The notes: generated from the sequence alone by a model not told the origin. Shown: positions 1 to 8,636, numbered from the stretch's first letter. The stretch is DNA of 64,000 bases from Rhizobium altiplani (GCF_001542405.1 NZ_LNCD01000145.1:1-64000); one strand, 5' to 3'. Made by a program: numbers and translations.

Positions 1-815
1 ACACGCAGAACGCCGTTTCGTCTGGCCTGCGCGTCGGCAAGGCTGCCGACAACGCTGCCTACTGGTCGATCGCCACGACGATGAAGTCGGACAACAAGGC
101 CCTTTCGGCTGTTTCCGACGCCCTCGGCATGGGCGCCGCCAAGCTCGACACCGCATATACGGCTGTCGACAGCGCCATCGATCTCGTCGGCGAGATCAAG
201 GCAAAGCTCGTTGCAGCCAGCGAAGCTGGTGTCGACAAGACCAAGCTTCAGGACGAAATCACCCAGTTGCAGGCACAGCTCTACAGCGTTGCCCAATCCG
301 CTTCGTTCAACGGCGAAAACTGGGTCAACAACACCGGCGGTACCGTCAGCGTCGTTTCCTCCTTCGTCCGCGGCACCGGCGGCACGGTCTCGATCAAGAC
401 CACCGACTATGTGCTCGGCACGACCAACACCCTGTTCAACGGCACGACCACCGGCGGCATTCTTGGTGGGACCGGCGCAAGCTCCGGCCAGTCGGTCTAC
501 GGCTTCACGATCGGCAACACCACGACCCAGGCCGCAATCGACAACCTGCTGACGGACGTCGAAACCACGCTGAAGAACATGACCACTCTCGGTTCGCAGC
601 TCGGTTCGCTGCAGCAGCGCGTTGATATCCAGACCGAGTTCGTCTCCTCGCTCAGCGACTCGATCGACTCCGGTATCGGCCGCCTGGTTGACGCCGACAT
701 GGAAGAAGAGTCCTCCAAGCTCAGCGCCCTGCAGACCCAGCAGCAGTTGGCGATCCAGTCGCTGTCGATCGCGAACTCCTCTTCGCAGAACATCCTCTCG
801 CTGTTCCGCAGCTAA
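1..815 (+). CDS. Flagellin, 5'-truncated by the window edge
   Basis: Structural subunit of the flagellar filament. The reading frame is already open at the window edge (first full codon at base 3), so the start codon and roughly the first 30-40 residues are missing. The visible part opens with the conserved D0/D1 segment SSGLRV...DNAAYWSIAT, and it ends with the C-terminal D0 helix ending SSSQNILSLFRS. The middle, variable part is short and rich in Gly/Thr/Ser. It is closely similar to the next gene at both termini. A strong hairpin terminator follows, so it is probably transcribed alone. In S. meliloti this position is held by flaA; the exact paralogue letter cannot be settled here. Confidence 0.93.
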   Translation, partial: TQNAVSSGLRVGKAADNAAYWSIATTMKSDNKALSAVSDALGMGAAKLDTAYTAVDSAIDLVGEIKAKLVAASEAGVDKTKLQDEITQLQAQLYSVAQSASFNGENWVNNTGGTVSVVSSFVRGTGGTVSIKTTDYVLGTTNTLFNGTTTGGILGGTGASSGQSVYGFTIGNTTTQAAIDNLLTDVETTLKNMTTLGSQLGSLQQRVDIQTEFVSSLSDSIDSGIGRLVDADMEEESSKLSALQTQQQLAIQSLSIANSSSQNILSLFRS

Positions 816-863
816 TAGCAGGAGCGCCCGCGGGCGCTTCAAACCGAAAGATCGCCGATCGAA

Positions 864-891
864 GCCGCGCTCCCCCGAGCGCGGCTTTTTT
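864..891 (+). terminator. Rho-independent terminator after the first flagellin
   Basis: A perfect 9-bp stem, GCCGCGCTC (864-872) with GAGCGCGGC (877-885), a four-C loop, and six T residues directly after it. It separates the first flagellin from the second and supports monocistronic flagellin units. Confidence 0.88.
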
Positions 892-898
892 ATGTTTG

Positions 899-913
899 TT
901 AACTCGGCGTTAA
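899..913. promoter_or_regulatory. Candidate CtrA box upstream of the second flagellin
   Basis: TTAA-CTCGGCG-TTAA, followed by CC: an exact match to the full TTAA-N7-TTAA CtrA recognition form. It lies 8 bases after the preceding terminator and 143 bases before the flagellin start at 1057. A second, imperfect pair with a 6-base spacer (TTAACCAAGCTTAA, 951-964) lies closer to the gene. Binding is inferred from pattern only. Confidence 0.55.
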
Positions 914-1056
914 CCAAACTCATGTTTTCTGCCGTCAACGAAACGGTATGTTAACCAAGCTTAAGAAGCGGTTAGCGGGCATGAAGCTGATTGCCGTTCC
1001 CGGTGGCGGACCGGAGTGTCCTTTTCAATATTTGCCAGCCAAGGACCAATAATTTC

Positions 1057-1965
1057 ATGACCAGCATTTTGACGAACGTCGCGGCAATGTCCGCCCTCCA
1101 GACCCTCCGCAGCATCAATGGCAGCCTGGAAGAAACGCAGAGCCGTGTTTCGTCAGGCTACCGCGTCGCGGAAGCCAAGGACAACGCTGCCTATTGGTCT
1201 ATTGCGACGACGATGCGCTCGGACAACAAGGCGCTGTCGGCTGTCTCCGACGCGCTTGGCCTCGGCGCGGCGAAGGTCGATACCGCATATTCCGCCATGG
1301 ATAGCGCCATCGATATCGTCAGCGAGATTAAGGCCAAGATCGTAGCCGCAACGGAAAAGGGCGTCGACAAGACCAAGGTTCAGGACGAAATCGCGCAGCT
1401 GCAACAACAGTTGCTGAGTGTTGCGCAATCTGCTTCCTTCTCCGGTGAAAACTGGGTTGCAGGCAATACAACGAAAAGCGTGGTCTCCTCGTTCGTCCGC
1501 GACGCGAATGGACAGGTGTCCGTTCAGACGACAGAATATTTCCTCGATGACTCGACCAGCGGCAACGTTCTGTTTGGCATGACGACAACCGGAGCAATCG
1601 ACACTGCGACTGGTATCATCGGAACCTCCTCGGGCAGCGTTGGCTCGATCTTCAGCATGGACATCACGAGCTTCAGCGACAGCGATATTAACCTGGCATT
1701 GACCACCGTGGAAAACGGCCTCAGCGCGCTGACGAAGGCGGGTTCGCAGCTCGGTTCGATCTCAACCCGTATCGATCTTCAGGAAAGCTTCGTTTCGAAC
1801 CTCAGCGACTCGATCGACTCGGGCGTCGGACGTCTCGTTGACGCTGACATGGAAGAGGAATCGAGCAAGCTGACCGCGCTGCAGACGCAGCAGCAACTGG
1901 CGATCCAGTCGCTGTCGATCGCCAACAACAGCGCACAGAACGTCCTCACGCTGTTCAAGGGCTAA
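1057..1965 (+). CDS. Flagellin
   Basis: Complete flagellin of 302 residues. The ATG at 1057 is chosen because the protein then begins MTSILTNVAAMSALQTLRSI, the standard rhizobial flagellin N-terminus; an in-frame start at 991 would add 22 unrelated residues. An AAGGA lies 11 bases upstream. The N-terminal D0/D1 region (SRVSSGYRV, DNAAYWSIATTMRSDN) and C-terminal helix (ALQTQQQLAIQSLSIANNSAQ) are conserved, and the central variable part is short. Rhizobial filaments are complex, built from several related flagellins, and this is one of the set. It has its own upstream region and its own terminator. In S. meliloti order this would be flaB, but the protein is shorter than I recall for S. meliloti FlaB. 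Confidence 0.95.
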   Translation: MTSILTNVAAMSALQTLRSINGSLEETQSRVSSGYRVAEAKDNAAYWSIATTMRSDNKALSAVSDALGLGAAKVDTAYSAMDSAIDIVSEIKAKIVAATEKGVDKTKVQDEIAQLQQQLLSVAQSASFSGENWVAGNTTKSVVSSFVRDANGQVSVQTTEYFLDDSTSGNVLFGMTTTGAIDTATGIIGTSSGSVGSIFSMDITSFSDSDINLALTTVENGLSALTKAGSQLGSISTRIDLQESFVSNLSDSIDSGVGRLVDADMEEESSKLTALQTQQQLAIQSLSIANNSAQNVLTLFKG

Positions 1966-1993
1966 GAACGCCGCCAGCCACGAAGTGAGACAG

Positions 1994-2030
1994 AAAGCCG
2001 CGTCGCGAGATGCGGCTTTATCTTTGTTTT
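1994..2030 (+). terminator. Terminator after the second flagellin
   Basis: Stem AAAGCCGC (1994-2001) with GCGGCTTT (2012-2019), followed by a T-rich stretch (TATCTTTGTTTTTG). It lies 28 bases after the flagellin stop codon. Confidence 0.75.
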
Positions 2031-2230
2031 TGAAGCGATAATCAAGGTTGCGCGAGGCTTGCGGCACCGACGCCGTAGCCCTTGCGCCGGTCCGGAGCCT
2101 TGGTTACCTTCGCTTAACAGTTGATTTGTTTTAGCGACAATCCGGCCTGGAGGATCCAGTCGGGGGCATGACGCCAGCTCAGTCGCTGCCGCTCGCCGGC
2201 CTGTCCCGTTTCCCTATTCAGAGCCAGAAA

Positions 2231-3196
2231 ATGACATACAAAATTACCAGCTCGGCACAGGTGAACGCCCTCGCGGCGCTGCGCATCATCAACAAGGACG
2301 CCGCAACGGTTCAGCAGCAGGTTTCGTCGGGTTACCGCGTCGAAACGGCTGCGGACGACGCAACCTATTGGTCCTTTGCAAGCGTCATGCGCTCGGACAG
2401 CAATTCGCTGCAGAACATTCACGACGCGCTCGGCGTCGGCGCATCGAAGGTCGATACTGCCTATACCTCGATGGACAGCCTGATTGACCAGTTGGGCGAG
2501 ATCCGCAAGACGCTGCTGACGGCGAAGGAAGCCGGCGTCGACAAGACGAAGCTTAATACCAGCCTCAGCGAGTTGAAGGGACAACTGCAGACGACGGTTC
2601 AGTCGACCAGCATCGCCGGCGAGAACTGGCTTCTTAACCGAGATGCCACGCTTCCGACCTCGCGATCCGTGATCGGCGGTTTCGTGCGCGGCGCGAGTGG
2701 TGAATACCAGATGCAAACCATCGATTTTCCGGCGGACCAGACCGTCATGATCGATATGACGGACGCCAATCGCGGACTGCTCACGAAAACGGTAGATGCG
2801 AACACCCTGAATTCCGACGGCACTGCGACGGCGCGCAACTATTATCTGCTTAGCGCCGGCTCGACGACGCCGGCGACTGGAACGGAAATAAAGCTCGATG
2901 GCAATACGACGTCCGCACAGGTGGACGATATGATCGCAGTGGTCGATTCCCTGTTGTCGACACTGACGGAGACCGCGGCTGGCCTCGGCACGATGAGCGC
3001 GCGTATCGGCGATCGCGTTGCCTACACCGCGGACATGTCTGACTTGATCGACAAAGGTGTCGGCGCACTCGTTGACACCGACATGGACGAAACGGCGACC
3101 CTTCAGAAGGCGTTGCTTGCGCAACAGCAGATGGGCATTCAGACGATCTCGATCCTGAACACAGCCGCCAGCAAAGTACTGCTACTGCTGCAATAG
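2231..3196 (+). CDS. Flagellin, divergent third paralogue
   Basis: Flagellin of 321 residues starting MTYKITSSAQVNALAALRII at the ATG at 2231; an upstream in-frame start at 2168 would add a non-homologous leader. The conserved segments QQVSSGYRVETAADDATYWSFASVMRSD and the C-terminal GVGALVDTDMDE / QQQMGIQTISILNTAASKVL are recognisable, but many positions differ from the other two flagellins, including the last helix, which lacks the LFK/LFR ending. S. meliloti FlaC has, as I recall, the same length, so this may be its counterpart. Probably a minor filament subunit. No T-tract terminator follows, only a hairpin. Confidence 0.93.
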   Translation: MTYKITSSAQVNALAALRIINKDAATVQQQVSSGYRVETAADDATYWSFASVMRSDSNSLQNIHDALGVGASKVDTAYTSMDSLIDQLGEIRKTLLTAKEAGVDKTKLNTSLSELKGQLQTTVQSTSIAGENWLLNRDATLPTSRSVIGGFVRGASGEYQMQTIDFPADQTVMIDMTDANRGLLTKTVDANTLNSDGTATARNYYLLSAGSTTPATGTEIKLDGNTTSAQVDDMIAVVDSLLSTLTETAAGLGTMSARIGDRVAYTADMSDLIDKGVGALVDTDMDETATLQKALLAQQQMGIQTISILNTAASKVLLLLQ

Positions 3197-3199
3197 TGA

Positions 3200-3232
3200 G
3201 GTGAGGCACGGGTGAGCTTGTTGGGCCTCACC
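3200..3232 (+). repeat. Hairpin after the third flagellin
   Basis: GGTGAGGC (3200-3207) pairs with GCCTCACC (3225-3232) across a 17-base loop. There is no T run, so it may stabilise the 3' end of the flagellin mRNA rather than end transcription. Confidence 0.5.
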
Positions 3233-3291
3233 CTTCATCCTCGCGCAAGTTTGATTGCCTAGTTTCGATACAAAGGCGCAGTGCGGAAACC

Positions 3292-3999
3292 GTGCCTGAT
3301 GAGTTGTCAGTTCATGATGGGGCGCGGCATGTCGCAGTCTTCTGCAGCGAGAGGGTGGATTCGGTGAGCGCGCTGCTTTCTCGGTATCTCAAGGATTTTG
3401 GAGAACCGGCCGTCGCCGCTCCCGTCGTGGATGCGGACGATTTCGCGAACGACTTTGGCGGCTTTGCCGATCTTGCCTCAGAGCCTGTCGTCGATCTCGA
3501 AGCAGAGCGCCACAATGCTCACGCCGAGGGCTATGCGGAAGCGACCGCCGTGTTAACGGAGAAGTATGAACTGGAAGCGCAAACGGTCGCCTTTGTTCAC
3601 CAGCGCGAGGTCGAAGAGCTTCGCGACCGCTACGAGGTTGAGACTGCGGCGCTGGTCGCCTCCCGGCTTGATGCCATGGCGAGTGCGATTGCCGAGCTTG
3701 TCAGCGCGACTGTCGCAAGGGCGCTGGCCCCCGTAATGACCGATGTCCTGTCGCAGAAGGCTGCCGTCGATCTCGCCGGCATTCTTCGCGAGGCGGTATT
3801 GGAAGGCGATGTCGGCACCGTGACCGTCAAGGGACCTGCCCGGCTGTTCGATGTGTTGAAGGGTACTCTTGGCGAAAAGGCAGGTCTTCTGCGCCACCTT
3901 GAAACCGGCGATGTCGACCTGACTGTCGAATTTGGCGACGCCGTCCTTGTGACGCGCATGTCGGCCTGGGCGACGAGCTTGAAGAAAGTTCTGGAATGA
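3292..3999 (+). CDS. FliH-like flagellar export ATPase regulator (putative)
   Basis: 235 residues from a GTG at 3292; no suitable ATG exists nearby, and a TTG at 3304 is an alternative. The acidic N-terminal part is followed by HAEGYAEAT and a charged helical region (about residues 65-120, probable coiled coil). The C-terminal half has the pattern of FliH/YscL proteins: a helix ending in an ILREAV segment, then VTVKGPARLFDVLKGTL, then a DVDLTVEFGDAVLVT strand and a final AWATSL helix. In other bacteria FliH holds the export ATPase FliI at the membrane. Its stop overlaps the motB start (ATGA, 3996-3999), showing translational coupling. The assignment rests on pattern and position and is not certain. 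Confidence 0.6.
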   Translation: MPDELSVHDGARHVAVFCSERVDSVSALLSRYLKDFGEPAVAAPVVDADDFANDFGGFADLASEPVVDLEAERHNAHAEGYAEATAVLTEKYELEAQTVAFVHQREVEELRDRYEVETAALVASRLDAMASAIAELVSATVARALAPVMTDVLSQKAAVDLAGILREAVLEGDVGTVTVKGPARLFDVLKGTLGEKAGLLRHLETGDVDLTVEFGDAVLVTRMSAWATSLKKVLE

Positions 4000-5234
4000 G
4001 TGAGAGCGAAAACCACCATCACGGCAAGAACGAGATCATCATCGTCAAGCGGCATGGCGGCGGCGATCACGATGGGGCGCATGGCGGCGCTTGGAAGATC
4101 GCCTACGCCGACTTCATGACGGCCATGATGGCGTTCTTTCTCGTCATGTGGCTGGTCAACGCCGCGAACGAGGAAACCAAGGCCTCCGTCGCGACCTATT
4201 TCAATCCGATCAAGCTCTCCGACGAGAAGCCCACGCAAAAAGGCCTGAAGAAGCCTGTCGATCAGGCGGATGGCGATCAGAATCAGGAGAAGTCGAAGGA
4301 AAAGGAGGACAAACCCAACGAGGGCGCGGCGGCGGCAAACGGCGACGACCAGACCTCGACATCCGGCGACCAAACGAACTACTCCGAAGCCGACTTCTTC
4401 GAGAATCCCTATTCGGTCCTGGCAGAAATTGCGCAGGAGGTCGGCCAGCAGGCAAACGTCAGCGCCAAGGGTGAGGGCGGCGCGAGCGACTCCGGTCCTG
4501 CAACCGGAGCCGACGGTGGCCAGGCTTATCGTGACCCGTTCGATCCCGACTTCTGGACGAAGCAGGTCGAAGTTACCCATGCCAACAAAAGGCAGCCGGC
4601 TTCGAAAGATGTTCCTGCTGATGAAGCAGCGGACGCCACGGAAGTTGCGAAGGCCGAATCCGGGAACCCGGCGGATCTGACGAAAGCGGCGGACGCCGGC
4701 GAGAGTCACGACGCACAAGCCGCAGCGACAGCGGAGGACAAGCCGCAAGCCGAGGCGCAAAAGGCCGTTGAGCAGAAGAAGGCCGAGGACCTGCAAAAGG
4801 AAATCGCGCAGCAGATCAGCGTCGTGGCTGGCAAGCTCGCCGAAGGCCTCACGGTTACGGCGTCGGAAGGCGGCCTCCTGGTCAGCATCTCCGATCAGAG
4901 CGACGATTCCATGTTCAATATCGGGTCGGCCGTTCCGCGCAAGGAAATGGTGCTCGCAATGGAAAAGATCGGTGAGATCCTGAAGAGCAAGCCGGGCGCA
5001 GTCGCCATCCGCGGTCATACGGACGGCCGTCAATACAAGGGTGAAAACGAGAACTGGCGCTTGTCCATGGATCGTGCCCAGGCGGCCTACTACATGGTCG
5101 TTCGCGGCGGACTCGACGAAAAACGCGTCTCGCAGGTTTCGGGCTTTGCCGATCGCATGCTGAAGGAGCCGGCCGATCCGTTCAATGCTGCCAACCGGCG
5201 CATCGAGATATTGCTGCAGGCGGATCAGGGATAA
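3996..5234 (+). CDS. motB: Flagellar motor stator protein MotB
   Basis: 412 residues. A His-rich N-terminus precedes a single membrane segment (about residues 33-56, IAYADFMTAMMAFFLVMWL). Asp39 in YADFMTAMMAFF corresponds to the essential proton-binding residue of the stator channel. A very long, acidic and Ala/Glu/Gln-rich periplasmic linker (about 75-270) follows, much longer than in enteric MotB, typical of rhizobia. The C-terminal OmpA-like peptidoglycan-binding domain has VAIRGHTDGR and ANRRIEILL. MotA is not in this window; in S. meliloti it is encoded with fliM/fliN. The linker probably interacts with MotC, encoded next. Confidence 0.95.
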   Translation: MSESENHHHGKNEIIIVKRHGGGDHDGAHGGAWKIAYADFMTAMMAFFLVMWLVNAANEETKASVATYFNPIKLSDEKPTQKGLKKPVDQADGDQNQEKSKEKEDKPNEGAAAANGDDQTSTSGDQTNYSEADFFENPYSVLAEIAQEVGQQANVSAKGEGGASDSGPATGADGGQAYRDPFDPDFWTKQVEVTHANKRQPASKDVPADEAADATEVAKAESGNPADLTKAADAGESHDAQAAATAEDKPQAEAQKAVEQKKAEDLQKEIAQQISVVAGKLAEGLTVTASEGGLLVSISDQSDDSMFNIGSAVPRKEMVLAMEKIGEILKSKPGAVAIRGHTDGRQYKGENENWRLSMDRAQAAYYMVVRGGLDEKRVSQVSGFADRMLKEPADPFNAANRRIEILLQADQG

Positions 5235-5237
5235 TCC

Positions 5238-6533
5238 ATGGTCCGTCACCACCAACGTCTTCTGCTTTTGCTTTTTGGGCTTGCGGTGAGCCCTGCTACC
5301 GGCGTGCACGCGGAAGATCAGGAGGACATTGTCCCTTACAAGATGCTCCGGTCGCTGCAGTTCGTGCAGGATTCCGTCGTGCTCGGGGATCACTCGGCTG
5401 CCGAGATGCAGCGCTTCATGCTCGGGACGATCGATCAGCGTCTACGCACGATCGATCCATCGGTTTTCGATGATGAGCGTAATGTCGATGCGGCGCTAAT
5501 CTACGCGATGAGCGGTGGTAATCCGGAGACCCTCGAATATCTCGTCGCGCGCGACGTGAACGGTCACTTCGACAACCGGGTCAGCGACGTCCTGCGGAAA
5601 TATCTGAGCGGCAAAGGCCTGCTTGTTGCAAAGAGCCTTGTCGAGACCGCAAACGAATACAAGGACAAGAAAATCGGTCCCTATCTGGCGCTGGTGGGCG
5701 GCAACGTCACCATCGCCAAGAGTCCAGTGGAAGCGCTGAAGCTGTATGATCAGGCTCGCCTCTATGCGCCGGGTACGATCGTCGAGGAGGCGGCGCTACG
5801 CCGCTCCGTGTCTATCTGCGTCGAAGCAGGGATGGTGGATAAGGGTCTCGACTACTCGCAGCGCTACGTGCGTCGTTTCCTGCATTCACCATATGCCAGC
5901 CAGTTCGCGGATCTTTTTGTCAGCCTGCTGGTCAATCACGATCATGAGGTGAAGCCGGACGACGTTGTTAACATCCTCTCCTTCATGGACGAGGCCAGGC
6001 AGCGCGAGGTCTACCTCCGCATCGCCCGCGCGGCGGCGATCGCCGGCAAGGGCGATCTCGCACGGATGGCCGCGGCGCGCGCCCAGACGCTTGCAGGCGA
6101 TTCTGATAACGCCTTTGGAGCGCTGGCGGATTTCTACGGCGGCATGGCGGCGATCCCGACCGACAAGATCGATGCGGCCACGAAGAACATCGAATCCATC
6201 CCCGAGCAGGAGTTGTCGCCGCGCGACCAGGCCCTCAGAGCCGCGGCAAAAGCTATTGCGGAACAAGTGCTTCGTCCGCCTGAACCGGCAAGCTTGACGC
6301 AAGCGACGACCCCTAAATCTAATGGCCAAGAAATTACTTCTGAACAGGCTGAAGCGGATCAGGGGGAGGTACCAAACCCAGTTCCAGGTCCCGTTGTGGG
6401 AGAATCGGCGGGGGGGCCGCCATCCGATGTTGGGGGACAGCAGGACGCCGACCCGTCATTCAACGCATTCGTGACGTCAAGCCGATCGCAGTTGGATGAG
6501 ATCGACGGCCTCTTGAACAAAGAGAGTAATTGA
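5238..6533 (+). CDS. motC: Periplasmic motility protein MotC
   Basis: 431 residues with a clear signal peptide (MVRHHQRLLLLLFGLAVSP, cleavage expected near VHA-ED). The mature protein is largely helical with TPR/SEL1-like spacing (AVLR, ALKLYDQARLYAPGTIVEEAALRRSV). It ends in a low-complexity Pro/Gly/Gln-rich tail. MotC is known from S. meliloti and relatives as a periplasmic protein needed for motor rotation that associates with MotB. It follows motB by 3 bases and precedes fliK by 1 base, so all three are one transcript. The family is confined to alphaproteobacteria. Confidence 0.9.
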   Translation: MVRHHQRLLLLLFGLAVSPATGVHAEDQEDIVPYKMLRSLQFVQDSVVLGDHSAAEMQRFMLGTIDQRLRTIDPSVFDDERNVDAALIYAMSGGNPETLEYLVARDVNGHFDNRVSDVLRKYLSGKGLLVAKSLVETANEYKDKKIGPYLALVGGNVTIAKSPVEALKLYDQARLYAPGTIVEEAALRRSVSICVEAGMVDKGLDYSQRYVRRFLHSPYASQFADLFVSLLVNHDHEVKPDDVVNILSFMDEARQREVYLRIARAAAIAGKGDLARMAAARAQTLAGDSDNAFGALADFYGGMAAIPTDKIDAATKNIESIPEQELSPRDQALRAAAKAIAEQVLRPPEPASLTQATTPKSNGQEITSEQAEADQGEVPNPVPGPVVGESAGGPPSDVGGQQDADPSFNAFVTSSRSQLDEIDGLLNKESN

Positions 6534-6534
6534 G

Positions 6535-7941
6535 ATGATGGACATCAGTGTTTTGGGGGGAGCATCCGGAGCAGGGGCTGCCTCTGGCATTGGCCGCCAG
6601 ACGGGCAGCGGTGGCGATGCGGATGCAGGCGGGTTCTCCGATGTCCTGAACAAGGCAAGCGGCGGAAAGCATGACGCCGCCGAACAGTCCACGGCCGGCC
6701 GGCAGGCAGGCGAAGGCACCGATGGCAGCACATCCACTGCGCCGCGCCGCCCAAGCACTCAGCCATTGATCGATCTCGGCAGCACATCTCTCGCTGCGCA
6801 GGCGCAGATGAAAGAGAAAGCGTCTGGTTCGGCGGACAAAGAAACGAAGACGACGGAACAGAACGGTAAGCCTAAGGGCAAGCACGCTGATGAAGCCGAT
6901 TTGCAGGATCTTTCGGATAGGCTGGATGATGACGCTGTAACGGTTCGAAAGGGCGCCAAGGAGACGAAGGCCGACGGTGCCGACGACCAGAAGGTCGCCC
7001 CGGACGATAGCACGCTGTCTGATGTCCTGAGCTTACTCAAGCAAGTCCCGACGGACGGAACTGCGGCTGCAGCGTTCGCGGCGATGGCAGCCGCGAAGCC
7101 GGAAGGCAAGGTATCGACAGAACCGAAAGAAAAGTCCGTTGCCAGCGTCAAGGCCAAGGATGAGATGTCTGTTGACGCAGGTCTGACCGGCGTCGATACA
7201 GCCGCGGACGTCCAGCTACCCGGCACTGAGGCCGAAGGCGGTATCGACGGGACGACATTCCGGCTGACCCGTGCCGACGGCCGTGGTCAGTCCATGGACA
7301 TGCATCTTGGCGTTGACACGGATGCCGCCGAGTCCGGCGGCAAGGCTAACATCGAGAGCGTCTCTGTTCTGGATTCGCGCCGCTACATCGGTCTTGCGCA
7401 GAACACCAATTCTGCCGCCGTGACGGCCGCCATATCCGGTGATCAGGAATGGGCGCACGCCATGCAGGCGAGTTCTTCGCTGTCGAACGCCGCTGAGTGG
7501 ACGAGCACCGGCAAGGTGGTGAATACACTCAAGATCCAGATGAACCCGATCGAACTCGGTCTCGTCACGGCGACGATGCGGCTGCAAGGCGACGCGCTCA
7601 ACGTCGATCTGAAGGTCGAGACACCAGCTGCCTACCGGCAGCTCAAGGAAGACCACGGGAAGATCATCGAGGCATTGCGCAGCCAGGGCTTCGCGATCGA
7701 CAACGTGACGATCAGCATGGCGCCAGTCGACCGTTCGGACACGGGCAACCAAGCGACCGCACAGGGCCAGCAGCAGGGCCAGGCGTTTGCCCAGCAAGGC
7801 CAAGGCGGGGAGGCGCGTGAGCGCCAAAATCACTCAGGACAGCGAACTGGCGGAGGCTTCAATGGCTCGGGCGAAAGCGGTGTTGAAAGCACTTCTTCTG
7901 GCGCCGCTGGCAGTAGTCGCGCTGGCGACGTCTACCTCTAG
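6535..7941 (+). CDS. fliK: Flagellar hook-length control protein FliK (MotD)
   Basis: 468 residues. The N-terminal two thirds are hydrophilic, Lys/Glu/Ala/Gly-rich and poorly structured, as in FliK ruler domains. The C-terminal domain (about 325-400) carries the Flg_hook signature: LKIQMNPIELGLVTATMRLQGDAL, then VETPAAYRQLKEDHGKIIEALRSQGFAI. A Gln/Gly-rich tail follows. Originally called motD in S. meliloti and later reassigned as FliK, which sets hook length and switches export specificity. The last 80 bases overlap the start of the next gene. Two ATGs (6535 and 6538) are possible starts. Confidence 0.9.
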   Translation: MMDISVLGGASGAGAASGIGRQTGSGGDADAGGFSDVLNKASGGKHDAAEQSTAGRQAGEGTDGSTSTAPRRPSTQPLIDLGSTSLAAQAQMKEKASGSADKETKTTEQNGKPKGKHADEADLQDLSDRLDDDAVTVRKGAKETKADGADDQKVAPDDSTLSDVLSLLKQVPTDGTAAAAFAAMAAAKPEGKVSTEPKEKSVASVKAKDEMSVDAGLTGVDTAADVQLPGTEAEGGIDGTTFRLTRADGRGQSMDMHLGVDTDAAESGGKANIESVSVLDSRRYIGLAQNTNSAAVTAAISGDQEWAHAMQASSSLSNAAEWTSTGKVVNTLKIQMNPIELGLVTATMRLQGDALNVDLKVETPAAYRQLKEDHGKIIEALRSQGFAIDNVTISMAPVDRSDTGNQATAQGQQQGQAFAQQGQGGEARERQNHSGQRTGGGFNGSGESGVESTSSGAAGSSRAGDVYL

Positions 7942-8446
7942 CGCTGAAGCGTCGAACAGCGCCTGCGAGGTGGAGATTCAAGCCGCCGCACTGAAATACG
8001 GTATTCCGGAAGGCATACTCTATTCCGTGGGTCTGACCGAAACCGGGCGCAAGGGATCCCTCTACCCTTACGCGCTGAACATCGAAGGCAAAGCCTTCTT
8101 TCCGCCCTCCGAGCAGGATGCTCTGAGGCAGGTCGATGTGGCGCGCCGATCGGGCGCGAAGCTCATCGACATCGGCTGCATGCAGATCAACCAATACTAC
8201 CATGGTGAGAATTTCCGGTCCGCGGAGGAGATGTTCGACCCCCGCCGCAATGTGGAATACGCGGCAAGGTTCCTGCGCAATCTCCACGACCGACACGAAA
8301 CCTGGACGATGGCAGTGGCCCGCTATCACGCCGGCCCCAACAATGACCCTGCCCAGAAGCAATATGTCTGCCGGGTCATCGCCAATCTGGTCGCCACCGG
8401 CTACGGCAAATGGACTCGCAATGCGAGCACCTTCTGCCAAAATTGA
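7862..8446 (+). CDS. Periplasmic lytic transglycosylase (SLT domain)
   Basis: 194 residues from the ATG at 7862, chosen because GGAGG lies 5 bases upstream and the protein then starts with a signal peptide (residues 1-30, ending SSAEA). The mature part is a small SLT-type domain: AAALKYGIPEGILYSVGLTETG with probable catalytic Glu60, DIGCMQIN, and YHAGPN near the C-terminus. Such enzymes cut the peptidoglycan glycan strand to let the rod or export apparatus pass. FlgJ in this cluster lacks a muramidase domain, so this gene probably supplies that activity. It overlaps fliK by 80 bases and is the last gene of the motB operon. Confidence 0.88.
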   Translation: MARAKAVLKALLLAPLAVVALATSTSSAEASNSACEVEIQAAALKYGIPEGILYSVGLTETGRKGSLYPYALNIEGKAFFPPSEQDALRQVDVARRSGAKLIDIGCMQINQYYHGENFRSAEEMFDPRRNVEYAARFLRNLHDRHETWTMAVARYHAGPNNDPAQKQYVCRVIANLVATGYGKWTRNASTFCQN

Positions 8447-8621
8447 TTCAATCAAAACTAGCAGAAAACAGAACAAAACAGAAATGTGTCATATTGTGGC
8501 GAGAATCTGTCTCAATATGGCAAGGCAAGTCACATTTTAGACCTTGTTAACTTTTCCACGAAATTTTTGTGTGCATAATTTCCGACCGCTACTACATCTA
8601 GATCAAATCGCGCCCCAATTC

Positions 8622-8636
8622 TTAATCAACTATTAA
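8622..8636. promoter_or_regulatory. Candidate CtrA box upstream of rem
   Basis: TTAATCAACTATTAA is an exact TTAA-N7-TTAA match. It lies 94 bases before the rem start codon in a 283-base gap that otherwise holds only the 14-bp palindrome at 8669-8682. Binding by CtrA is inferred from the pattern. Confidence 0.55.

Noticed and set aside
951-964. TTAACCAAGCTTAA as a second full CtrA box
   Set aside because: The spacer is 6 rather than 7 bases, so it is mentioned only as a weak variant.
3630-5393. 587-codon open frame on the minus strand opposite the FliH-like gene and motB
   Set aside because: Its protein is Arg/Leu/Gly-rich with no family pattern, and the opposite strand has two well supported genes with coupled stops and starts; typical shadow of a GC-rich gene.
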